DNA from: Pseudomonadota bacterium
GTDB lineage: Bacteria; Pseudomonadota; Alphaproteobacteria; Rhizobiales; Xanthobacteraceae
NCBI GenBank assembly: GCA_023386635.1
Contig: JAEWJH010000113.1
Location: 1-16,601 of the forward strand
Direction of reading: 5' to 3'
DNA length: 16,601 nucleotides
Positions 6,606 through 15,200 of the stretch are shown here, piece by piece; the first letter of the stretch is position 1, and each line of letters starts with the position of its first letter. Position numbers and translations under genes: made by a program. The notes under the pieces were generated by a model, which saw nothing but the letters and a program-made list of their open reading frames with translations, had not been told where the DNA came from and did not search any database.

Positions 6606-7496
6606 ATGCAGGGCGATTTGCTGACCACGGACGAGGCTGCCCTCTATCTGCGGTTGTCCGAGCGCAAACTCTATGAACTGGTCGCGGCGGGTGCCGTGCC
6701 CTGCACCAAGATCACCGGCCGCTGGTTGTTTCCCCGGGCGGCGCTCGACCGTTGGGTGATGGCGGGGATGGCTATTCCCGCCGGGCTGGTGCGGGCCGAG
6801 CCCCCGCCGATCATCGGCGGAAGCCAGGACCCTTTGCTGGAATGGGCGCTGCGCGACAGCGGGAGCGGGCTCGCCTCGCTTCCGGAGGGCAGCGAGAACG
6901 GGTTGCGGCGGCTCGGCCGCGGCGAGGTGATGATGGCCGCGATCCATGTCCACCGGATGTCGGGCGATGACGAGAGCGCCAATCCGGACGCGGTGGCGGC
7001 CGCTGCCGGTTTGCACGATGCGGTGGTCATTGCGTTCGTCCGCCGCGAGCAGGGCTTGCTCGTCGCACCCGGCAATCCGCTCGAACTGACCGATATCGCC
7101 ACGGTCGTGGGTCGGAAAGCGCGGTTGGGGCAGCGTCAGCCTGGCGCGGGCGCGCAATTGTTACTGTTCGGCCTGCTGGCGCGCGCCGGATTGCCGGCGG
7201 ACAGCCTGCCGCGCGCCGCCGGCGAATACACAACCGGGTCGGATCTTGCGCAGGCCGTGCGCTCGGGCCGCGCCGATTGCGGGGTCGCGTCGCGGGCGGT
7301 GGCGGAGGCGGCCGGGCTCGATTTCCTGCCACTGATCTGGGAGCGGTTCGATCTGGTGCTGCGCCAGCGCGATTATTTCCGGGCCGGGCCGCAGGCGCTG
7401 TTCGACTTCATCCGCACGAAGGCTTTCCGTGAGCGTGCGTGCGAACTCGGCGGTTATGACGCGACGGGCACCGGAGCGGTCCGGTTCGCGGCCTGA
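6606..7496 (+). CDS. One-component regulator: excisionase-type helix-turn-helix plus periplasmic-binding-protein-like domain
   Basis: The 296-residue protein has no signal peptide, so it is cytoplasmic. Residues about 6-52 form an excisionase/MerR-like winged helix (LLTTDEAALYLRLSERKLYE ... GRWLFPRAALDRWV). From about 70 to 290 it resembles the PBP-like domain (PF12727 type) often found after such a helix or in MoeA-like proteins: LEWALRDSG, LRRLGRGEVMMAAIHVHR, VVIAFVRREQGLLVAPGNP, RQPGAGAQLLL, DLAQAVRSGRADCGVASRAVAEAAGLDFLPLIWERFDLV and RDYF. Its position divergent from tupBCA argues that it senses tungstate or molybdate and controls the transporter. It is not a ModE (no MOP/TOBE domain). 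No strong Shine-Dalgarno is visible (AGG 9 bases upstream), so the start is moderately certain. Function is inferred from domains and location. Confidence 0.85.
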   Translation: MQGDLLTTDEAALYLRLSERKLYELVAAGAVPCTKITGRWLFPRAALDRWVMAGMAIPAGLVRAEPPPIIGGSQDPLLEWALRDSGSGLASLPEGSENGLRRLGRGEVMMAAIHVHRMSGDDESANPDAVAAAAGLHDAVVIAFVRREQGLLVAPGNPLELTDIATVVGRKARLGQRQPGAGAQLLLFGLLARAGLPADSLPRAAGEYTTGSDLAQAVRSGRADCGVASRAVAEAAGLDFLPLIWERFDLVLRQRDYFRAGPQALFDFIRTKAFRERACELGGYDATGTGAVRFAA

Positions 7497-7532
7497 TCGC
7501 AGAAAAGAGCGGTTTGCGGCGCGATCCGTGGG

Positions 7533-7560
7533 TTGTCAGGCGGGCGGCCTTCGCTATAGT
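7533..7560 (+). promoter_or_regulatory. sigma70-type promoter of tRNA-Ser
   Basis: A TTGTCA -35 element (7533-7538) and a TATAGT -10 element (7555-7560) are separated by 16 bases. The -10 ends about 51 bases before the mature tRNA 5' end. It is the best promoter match in the window and is placed correctly for the tRNA gene. It could also supply transcripts reading into the region after the tRNA. Confidence 0.7.
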
Positions 7561-7611
7561 CCGCGCCGCCCCGACCCCCTGCCGCTTCGCCGGCGCGGAC
7601 AAGGGCCCTCC

Positions 7612-7701
7612 GGAGAGGTGGCCGAGTGGCTGAAGGCGCACGCTTGGAAAGCGTGTATACGGGAAACCGTATCGAGGGTTCGAATCCCTCTCTCTCCGCC
7701 A
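7612..7701 (+). tRNA. tRNA-Ser (anticodon GGA), CCA encoded
   Basis: The full cloverleaf with a long class II variable arm can be folded by eye. The acceptor strand GGAGAGG (7612-7618) pairs with TCTCTCC (7691-7697), with one G-U pair. The anticodon stem CACGC/GCGTG (7639-7643, 7651-7655) encloses the loop TTGGAAA, giving anticodon GGA at 7646-7648. The variable arm follows (TATACGGGAAACCGTAT), then the T-arm GAGGG-TTCGAAT-CCCTC. Discriminator G is at 7698 and CCA at 7699-7701. It reads UCC/UCU serine codons. It marks the point where base composition and gene content change, as at tRNA-borne integration sites. Confidence 0.97.
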
Positions 7702-8143
7702 GCCCTACTGCCAACTCACAAATCCGGCCATCTACATGAGCGTAAACGCCGTGTATTTAGGTATTTATTTGAGAGGTCTCTGAGACTCGCGTCTCCGGAG
7801 AGCGGAAGCCCTTCTCTGAACGCCTAATATTCTCTTAGGCTCTGTACTCGTTCTATGCACGACGGTTTCCGGTCACCTTGAAACTCCATATGAAAAATTG
7901 GGGCTCCGGGCCGTCGGTTCGCATCCATCTCGGCCCGCAAGTTCTTCGGCGAATTGTCGCTCAGAAGAACTCTGCCAGCTACGGACGGGATCTGACCTCA
8001 GCAGCAGATCGCTATTTCCAAGCGGGTCCGTCAAGGAAAGTTCGTAAGCGACTTGCCCAGGCGAAAGAGGCCACTTCAAGCCTGCCTCGACTCGCGTATA
8101 GCGTGTGTGCTGAAGTTCCACCATACTGGCAGCCAATGAAAAG
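7702..8143. other. 442-bp gene-poor stretch between tRNA-Ser and hamA
   Basis: I see no convincing gene here. Its A/T content is higher than in the flanking block to the left, notably at 7741-7780. It contains short hairpins: GAGAC-TCGC-GTCTC at 7782-7795, and GCCTAA/TTAGGC at 7822-7827 and 7835-7840 with a 7-base loop, the latter a possible weak terminator for the tRNA. Open frames of about 100 codons on both strands (7878-8177 +, 7873-8214 -) read as low-information sequence and overlap hamA. A TATAGC at 8097-8102 might be a -10 element for hamA, but its -35 match is poor. No integrase or excisionase remnant is recognisable. Confidence 0.55.
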
Positions 8144-8959
8144 ATGCCAAGCCCTCCACACCTCGACTGGCTCGTGAACACGGGCAAGACGATCACAACC
8201 TCAGACGGACACATTATTGAGCTGTGGGAACTTCAGCACGTCGCTGATCCTGCGGTGCTCTCGCCATGGGCGAAGCATTTCCGCGAGCACTATTGCAGTG
8301 ACGAGATGCTGAAGAAGCTCGTCAAAGGCACGGGGCTGACTAATGCACAATATCTGGTTGATCGGAAATTCCCGGACGCCAAAGCGCATCCCGGCCCGAG
8401 CGTCCGTTCCGGCGACTTCGCCGAAATTATTGTCGCGGATTATATTGAGTACAAGTTGGGATATTGGTGTCCGCGACAATTTCGCTACGATTTCAAAATC
8501 AACCGAAACGAATCGTCGAAGGGCTGCGACGTCATCGGCTTCAAATTCGTGAAAAAAAATGCCGAGAACCCGAAGGATGAGTTGTTTGTTTTCGAGGCAA
8601 AGGCTGCGGCGACGGGCAAGGCCCAGGATCGACTGCAAAAAGCAATCGACGATTCACATAAGGATCGCTTCCGCGAAGCAACCTCGCTAAACGCGCTGAA
8701 GCAGCGTTTTCTGGAGCGCGGAGATAGCGCGCAGGCGGCAAAGGTCGAGCGGTTCCAGAACGAACCTGACAAGCCATTCATACGCATCAACGGCGCCGCA
8801 GCCGTTCACGACACTTCGACATTCGACCCCATGCTTACGAGCGCAACCGCAGCGGCGTCGCATTTCAACGCAGGGAACCTGAAGCTGATCGTCGTTACGG
8901 GCAAAGATTTGATGGCTCTCGTTCACGCTTTATATGATCGGGCAGCCAATGAGGCCTGA
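8144..8959 (+). CDS. hamA: Hachiman antiphage system protein HamA (DUF1837, PD-(D/E)xK-type nuclease)
   Basis: This 271-residue protein has the DUF1837/HamA pattern. HamA is the nuclease partner of the helicase HamB; in the described system, HamB is thought to hold it inactive until phage or damaged DNA is sensed, when it degrades DNA. Visible blocks are WELQHVADPAVLSPWAKHFR (about 28-47), PGPSVRSGDFAEIIVADYIE with Glu94, NESSKGCDVIGF with Asp129, and LFVFEAKAAA with Glu151-x-Lys153. Glu94, Asp129 and Glu151/Lys153 make a complete PD-(D/E)xK set, so the nuclease looks intact. The ATG at 8144 is the only one after an in-frame stop at 8111, though its Shine-Dalgarno is weak. It overlaps hamB, consistent with a two-gene operon. 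The C-terminal half (about 160-271) is Ala/Lys-rich and helical in character. Confidence 0.92.
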   Translation: MPSPPHLDWLVNTGKTITTSDGHIIELWELQHVADPAVLSPWAKHFREHYCSDEMLKKLVKGTGLTNAQYLVDRKFPDAKAHPGPSVRSGDFAEIIVADYIEYKLGYWCPRQFRYDFKINRNESSKGCDVIGFKFVKKNAENPKDELFVFEAKAAATGKAQDRLQKAIDDSHKDRFREATSLNALKQRFLERGDSAQAAKVERFQNEPDKPFIRINGAAAVHDTSTFDPMLTSATAAASHFNAGNLKLIVVTGKDLMALVHALYDRAANEA

Positions 8960-11900
8960 AAGAACAGCTAAGTACGTCCTTGCGATCACCCGCTCGAAGG
9001 GGAAGATGTATGAATACGGTGTTCCAGAAGAACATCATATCGACCTCACTCACCCGCCGGAAATACTATTCTCTCTCGCAGTCGGGTTGCTCGGGGACGC
9101 GGCGGCTGTCATCGCGAACATGTCGCCGGATGCAACGCGAGAGGCCGCGACACCTGAATCGCTCACCTTTGCGGGCACTTACTTCGACGCCTACATGCAG
9201 AGCCGGCTCGAAAACTTCGCCGAGGCCGAGTTTCCGATCCTAGCGTCGGCTTGTTTTTATTTGGCCGATCACCCGGGCAGCTCAAAGGTGCTCGCGAATC
9301 AGGCACAAGAGCCCAAACCGAGCCTCGGATCAGGGCTCGCATTGCTGGCCTATAAGCTTCTGCGCAGCGATTACTCGGAATTGCCGGAATGCCCATACCG
9401 CGATTCAGCCAACGCGCTATTGGCAGAATTGTCAGCGTATTTGAGTGGAGTGGGTGCGTTCGACGGTGTGATCGCCGTTGCGGCAGGGATCAGGGCCAAC
9501 GCCTACGAAACCGGCGATGGGCGCGAGCTTCTCTATGCCGATATCTCGGCCGCCCTTCTCCGCAAAAAAATATCTGCAGCGGCAGCAACCGTGTTGCCGG
9601 CTGCTTCCGGTCTAGGGCTGGACGTTTGGCGGCCCTTTTTAGGGCGTGCGAATTTTCCACGCGAACTATGGCCCTCGCAGCGAAAGATATGCGCAGCTGG
9701 CGTTCTTAACGGCACGTCCGCACTGATCCAAATGCCCACGAGCGCAGGCAAGACGCGTGCGACTGAGTTGATCCTCCGAAGCGGTTTTCTTGCCGATCGC
9801 GTTTCGCTGGCCGTTATCGTTTGCCCATTTCGTTCACTTTGTCACGATATTCGCAGCGACATGGCATTTTCTTTCGCCGCTGATAATGTTGTGATCAATG
9901 AGGCAACCGACAGCTTTCAGGAAGACCTCACTATCGAAGAGCTGTGGACTCGAAGAACGATCCTTATCGTCACGCCCGAGAAGCTTCTGTACCTGCTTCG
10001 CCGCACGCCCGAACTCGCGCAGAAGATCGGATTGGTGGTGTATGATGAAGGCCATCAGTTCGACAGCGGCGCTCGCGGCGTCACCTATGAGTTGCTACTC
10101 ACGTCGCTGAAACTGTATCTGGTCCCGGAAACGCAGATTGTTCTTATTTCTGCCGTGATTGCGAACGCGCAGCGTATCTCGGAATGGCTGCTTGGTAATC
10201 CGGATCTGGTTGTAGATGGCACCGGGCTATTACCTACATCCCGGAGCATTGCGTTCGCCAGTTGGATAAACCAGCTTGGGTCGCTTGAATATGTCGAACC
10301 GCTCGATCCCGACGAGCGAGAATTCTTCGTGCCGCGCGTAATCGAGGAATCGACCTTGCCAGCGCTGCCTGGGGAGCGGACGCCGCGTGTGTTCCCCAAG
10401 GAAAACGATGGCCCGTCCATCGGGCTCTATCTTGGACTTAAAGTCGTGCCCAACGGGAGCGTGGCGCTTTTCTGCGGTCGCAAGGACACGGCGGCGAAGA
10501 TTTGCGAGGAAGCCGCATCCATGTTCTCACGGGGCGCAGCGCTGGCCGTGCCGAGAGCGATATCCGACGCCGCAGAAGTCGGAAAAATTTCTCAGCTTTT
10601 CATTCGGCAGTTCGGGGACGCGGCGGCCGCGCGCGCAGCTTCTCTCGGCATCTTTCCGCATCACTCAAGCGTGCCCCATGGCCTTCGCTTGTCGATTGAG
10701 CATGCGATGAAAGCGAGCCTGATCCGCTTCGTGGTCTGCACTTCGACCTTGGCACAGGGCGTCAACCTGCCGATCAAGTACCTAATCGTCACGAGCGTCA
10801 ACCAAGGCAAAGACCGCATACTGGTTCGTGATTTTCACAACTTGATCGGCCGGGCTGGGCGGGCGGGTATGCACACCGAAGGCAGTGTAATTTTCGCGGA
10901 TAACGCGATCTTCGACAAAAGGCGGGTTCGAAAGGAACGCTGGCGATGGGCCAGTGCCAAGGAACTTCTGGACCCGTCGAACTCGGAACCCTCAACCAGT
11001 AGTATTTCGGAGATTTTCGAGCCATTCGTTTACGGGCAAGCGCCCGGGCAGTCTATCTCTCTTGATGTGGACCGGTTGCACGAACTACTTTTCGCGGATG
11101 ATGACGATGCGTTGAACGCATGGGCAGAAGCCGCCCGAGCCACTGACGCTAATGTCAAGCCGCGCGACTTCATAAAATTCCTGCAGGAACGCGTCCGGGT
11201 CATACAGGGGATCGCATCGTTTCTGCTGGCGCATCTCGATTTCGCAACGGCGGGTATAGCCGACCGCGCCGTAGAGCTAGCAAAGAACACGCTTGCTCAT
11301 TTCCTCGCGGACGAGCCGCTGCAAGCGCAGATCGAAGACGTTTTCCGGAATATCGCGAACGCTTTACTTGAGGGTGCGGCCAACGAAGAAGTAAGGGCGG
11401 CACTTAGACGGTCTCCGCTTTCGCCTCGCTCGGTCCAGGCACTCAGCGCCTGGCTCGCATTCAACTGGGCAGCGCTTCTTCAGGCGAGTCAGGCCGGAAC
11501 GTTTCTGACGACCGTCATTCCTGTAATGTTGCAGCATAACCGCAATGCCTCTGTTGCCGGACTTTCCAATCAGCCGCTTATCCCAGAACTTGTACAGGCG
11601 TGGGTGAGGGGCGACACGTTTGAGGCAATTCTTGCGGCGATGTCGGCGGTCGATGTCAGGATCGGCGGCAACAACCGGATACCGAAGATCGAAGATGCCG
11701 TCGCGGTCTGTGAAAGCGGTTTCGCGTACGAAGGTGCAATGATAGTCGCTACTATGGCCGATCTCTGTGAAGGCGTCAGTGAAGAACTAGGGGATGCGTT
11801 CAAGCTTTTGCACCGGCAACTGAAAGCCGGCCTGACCTCACCGGCATCGCTCGGCATGTACGAAGTAGGTTTTGCGGATCGGGAAATCGCTAAGACGTTG

Positions 11901-12035
11901 GCAGGCATATTCACCAACGTGACTGACTATTCCTCAGCAAGGGCATGGGTGCGGGCTAACAGCGATCTCACTCGAAATTCAATTACCCCATTCCCGGCAT
12001 ATTTCGGCAAGGTGCTAGATGAGCTGCTCCGCTAA
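8934..12035 (+). CDS. hamB: Hachiman antiphage system helicase HamB
   Basis: This is a 1033-residue superfamily-2 (Ski2/DEAD-like) helicase. An N-terminal all-helical region (about 1-240, with FAGTYFDAYMQSRLENFAEA) precedes the motor. Motif I is MPTSAGKT with Lys273; Ia is VIVCPFRSL (about 294-302); Ib is TPEKLLYLL; II is DEGH at 371-374; III is SAVIAN (406-411). The second RecA lobe has the motif V region STLAQGVNLP (604-613) and motif VI IGRAGRAG (638-645). All ATPase residues appear intact. About 390 residues follow (646-1033), mostly helical and without a domain I recognise. The first ATG at 8934 overlaps hamA by 26 bases; a second ATG at 8949 (MRPERT) would overlap by 11 and is equally plausible. 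In Hachiman, HamB surveys DNA and controls HamA. The stop is TAA at 12033-12035. Confidence 0.93.
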   Translation: MIGQPMRPERTAKYVLAITRSKGKMYEYGVPEEHHIDLTHPPEILFSLAVGLLGDAAAVIANMSPDATREAATPESLTFAGTYFDAYMQSRLENFAEAEFPILASACFYLADHPGSSKVLANQAQEPKPSLGSGLALLAYKLLRSDYSELPECPYRDSANALLAELSAYLSGVGAFDGVIAVAAGIRANAYETGDGRELLYADISAALLRKKISAAAATVLPAASGLGLDVWRPFLGRANFPRELWPSQRKICAAGVLNGTSALIQMPTSAGKTRATELILRSGFLADRVSLAVIVCPFRSLCHDIRSDMAFSFAADNVVINEATDSFQEDLTIEELWTRRTILIVTPEKLLYLLRRTPELAQKIGLVVYDEGHQFDSGARGVTYELLLTSLKLYLVPETQIVLISAVIANAQRISEWLLGNPDLVVDGTGLLPTSRSIAFASWINQLGSLEYVEPLDPDEREFFVPRVIEESTLPALPGERTPRVFPKENDGPSIGLYLGLKVVPNGSVALFCGRKDTAAKICEEAASMFSRGAALAVPRAISDAAEVGKISQLFIRQFGDAAAARAASLGIFPHHSSVPHGLRLSIEHAMKASLIRFVVCTSTLAQGVNLPIKYLIVTSVNQGKDRILVRDFHNLIGRAGRAGMHTEGSVIFADNAIFDKRRVRKERWRWASAKELLDPSNSEPSTSSISEIFEPFVYGQAPGQSISLDVDRLHELLFADDDDALNAWAEAARATDANVKPRDFIKFLQERVRVIQGIASFLLAHLDFATAGIADRAVELAKNTLAHFLADEPLQAQIEDVFRNIANALLEGAANEEVRAALRRSPLSPRSVQALSAWLAFNWAALLQASQAGTFLTTVIPVMLQHNRNASVAGLSNQPLIPELVQAWVRGDTFEAILAAMSAVDVRIGGNNRIPKIEDAVAVCESGFAYEGAMIVATMADLCEGVSEELGDAFKLLHRQLKAGLTSPASLGMYEVGFADREIAKTLAGIFTNVTDYSSARAWVRANSDLTRNSITPFPAYFGKVLDELLR

Positions 12036-12236
12036 TGTGCTGCCTCTATTGCGGTAACGGCAGGGGGTATTCGGCTTCCTGCCGAGCTAAGTCCTTGTAC
12101 GCAGGTGCTCAATAATGACGTTATACGTGTCGCTGATTGAAGCGGCTCGAATGTTATCGGTGTCTATTGTGATTGGCAGGGGCTTGGCATGAGCTGCCCA
12201 GCTAAGCGGCCAGCGGTCTGCGCAACAACATCTAAG
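12036..12236. other. Convergent spacer between hamB and dnaE2
   Basis: These 201 bp separate two converging genes and hold no gene that I can support. An inverted repeat CGGCAGG (12058-12064)/CCTGCCG (12078-12084) with a 13-base loop lies 22 bases after the hamB stop. It may help end transcription but lacks a T-run. A small ACGT-TAT-ACGT palindrome is at 12118-12128. Confidence 0.5.
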
Positions 12237-15200
12237 CTATCGAAAATTCCGCGCTTTCAGCTTCAGCGTGTCGATATGCAGATCGGGAACGTACATGTCA
12301 CGGGGCCTGGCGATAGGTGGCTTGGGCTCCCGGCTGTCTCCGACACTTCCCCCGTGCTTCGCCTCGTCGCCGCGCCCGGCCGTTAGCGGGAATGCGCCAT
12401 CGAGACCCGAGATCAGTTTCAAGTCTGCCGAGAGGTTCACAACGTCTTCCACAATCATATGGATGACGCCATTGGCACATTGAACGCGGCCGCGACAACC
12501 CATCATGGTCGAAGCAAGAATGGTTCTGCGGTTCTTCTCGAAGATTGTCGGCCAGACGATCAGGTTGGCGTTAGCGCTCTCGTCTTCAAGTGTAATGAAC
12601 ATGACGCCTTTTGCCGATCCCGGCATCTGCCGCACGAGAACCAGCCCTGCGACGCCTATGCGAGAACCGTTGCGTGCGGTCTTAAGGGCGGCGCAGGGCA
12701 TGTAGCCATTAGCTTGCAAGCGCTCGCGAAGGAATCCGACGGGGTGAGCGCGGAGACTCAAGCCGGTGGTTTGATAATCTTGGGTCACTTCGCGGCCCAT
12801 CGTCATCGGCGCGAGTGTGACCGGCGGCTCCTGAGCTTCGGGCCGTAGCAAGCTCTCACGATCATCCGCAGCGGCAAAGAGCGGCAGGGCCTCGTCGCGC
12901 AGACCTTTGAGGGCCCAGCTTGCTTCTCGTCTGGAAAGGCCGATTCCCGCAAAGCCATCCGCGGCCGCTATATGGCGTAGGGTGGCAATCGGTACCGACG
13001 CGCGCCGCCAAACGTCTTCGACACTGATGAAGTGTTGTGTTTTGCGTTCGCGGGCGATCCGTCCGAAGGTTCGCCGGTCTACTAGTTGCTCGGCGTCCCT
13101 CTTGTTCAGGCTGCGGACCATGCAGAAGCCAAGACGAACGGCGCATCGATTGTCACCTCTCGGCTCAAGCGTGCAATCCCAAGCGGAGAGATTGATGTCG
13201 ACAGGGCGAACTTCAACGCCGTGATCCCGCGCATCCCGCACGAGTTGGGCGGGTGCGTAGAAACCCATGGGCTGTGCGTTCAAGATCGCGACCAGAAACA
13301 CATCCGGATGATGGCACTTCATCCAGCTCGACGCGTAAGCGATCAAGGCGAAGCTCGCGGCGTGTGATTCCGGAAAACCATAACTCCCGAAACCTTCGAG
13401 CTGCTTGAAGGTCCGTTCAGCGAACTTGCGGTTGTAACCGTTGTCCAGCATCCCGGTGATGAGCTTTTCTTGGAACTTATGGATGCCGCCCGTGAACTTG
13501 AATGTCGCCATGGCGCGACGAAGCTGATCGGCTTCGGTCGCTGAAAACCCCGCTGCCACCATCGCGACCTGCATCGCTTGCTCCTGAAACAGCGGCACGC
13601 CGAGGGTCTTACCAAGGACCTTTTCGAGTGCAGGCGTCGGGAATTCGACGGGCTCGCGACCCTCGCGGCGCCTAATATAGGGATGCACCATGTCGCCTTG
13701 GATCGGGCCGGGGCGCACGATCGCGACCTCGATTACCAGGTCATAGAAGGTCTTCGGTTTGAGTCGCGGCAGCATTGACATCTGCGCGCGCGATTCGATC
13801 TGGAACGTACCCATCGTGTCCGCTTTGCGGATCATCGCGTAGGTGGCAGGATCCTCCGCCGGGATCGTGGCCAGATCGAGCGTTTCATCCTTCGCCGTCT
13901 TCAAAAGGTCAAATGAGCGACGCATGCAGCCCAGCATGCCAAGGCCTAAAACATCGACCTTCATGAACTTCAGCGCATCGATATCATCCTTGTCCCATTC
14001 GATAACCTGGCGGTTTTCCATCGCGGCTGGCTCGACCGGCACCAATTCATCGAGACGGTCCAAGGTCAGCACGAAGCCGCCGGGGTGCTGCGAAAGATGC
14101 CGCGGCGTCCCGATCAATTGCTTGGCAAGCGCCAGCGTGAGTTGTAACCGACGATCCTCAAGGTTGAGGTTCAGCTCCTTGGCTTCGCGCTCGGCGACGC
14201 CTTCTTTGCTGAAGCCCCAGATCATCGAGGCCAGAGAAGCGGTTACGTCCTCGGGAAGCCCAAGCGCCTTTCCGACTTCGCGCACCGCACCGCGCGAGCG
14301 GTAGCGATGAACAACGGCCGTCAGGGCCGAGCGGGTGCGCCCATAGGTCTCGTAAATCCATTGGATGACTTCTTCGCGCCGCTCATGCTCGAAGTCGACA
14401 TCGATATCCGGCGGCTCGCGCCGTTCCTCGCTGACGAAACGCTCGAACAATAAGTTCTGTCGAACAGGGTCGATCGACGTGATGCCGAGCACATAGCAAA
14501 CCGATGAGTTCGCCGCCGATCCGCGCCCTTGGCAGAGGATGCTCTTCGAGCGCGCGAAACGGACAATGGATTCGACGGTGAGGAAGTAAGGCGCATAGTC
14601 CATGCGCTCGATCAGATTCAACTCATGGCGGATTTGCGTGGCGACGTTATCGGGCAGGCCGTCAGGAAATCGGCGTGTCGATCCTTCCCATGTGAGCTTT
14701 TCGAGCCGCTCTTGAGCGGTCAGGCCGTCCTCCAACTCTTCCGTCGGATAGGTGTATGTGAGCTGATCGAGGGAAAAGCGGCAGCGTTCTGCAATCTCCC
14801 AGGTGCGCTGAACGGCATCCTCATATCGGGGGAATAGGCGAAGCATCTCGCCGGGGTCTTTGAGGAAGCGGTCGGCATGCCGCTCTTTCAGGAACCCGGC
14901 ATTGTCGATCGTCGTGCTTAGCCGGATACAGGTCACCACGTCCTGAAGCATACGGCGCGACGGGCAGTGATAGAGAACATCGTTGGTCGCGACCGTTGCG
15001 ACGTGGGCGGTCGCAGCAGCATTGGCAATCCGCTCAAGCCGCGCGGCTTCGTTGGGCAGGAAGCGCCGGGTTAGTGCGCAATAGCTGCGCTTGCCGAAGA
15101 TGCGGGAGAGCTTCGCCAATTCATCTACGAGATCCCCCGTAACGTCGTCGGGCAGGAGAATTGCGAGCAGCCCCTCATTCCATTCCTCAACATCCGGCCA

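Noticed and set aside
7793..7802. CTCCGGAGAG matches the 10 bases at 7608-7617 across the tRNA-Ser 5' end; possible attachment-site duplicate
   Set aside because: Only 10 bases, self-palindromic at its core, and from the tRNA 5' end rather than the 3' end normally rebuilt by integration; likely chance.
7429..7827. 132-codon + strand open frame reading through the tRNA-Ser gene, and its - strand counterpart
   Set aside because: Both are translations of the tRNA itself; the resulting peptides are well-known annotation artefacts.
7878..8177. 99-codon + strand open frame before hamA, and a 113-codon - strand frame (7873-8214) opposite it
   Set aside because: No recognisable motif, no good ribosome-binding site, both overlap the start of hamA, and neither reads like a real protein.
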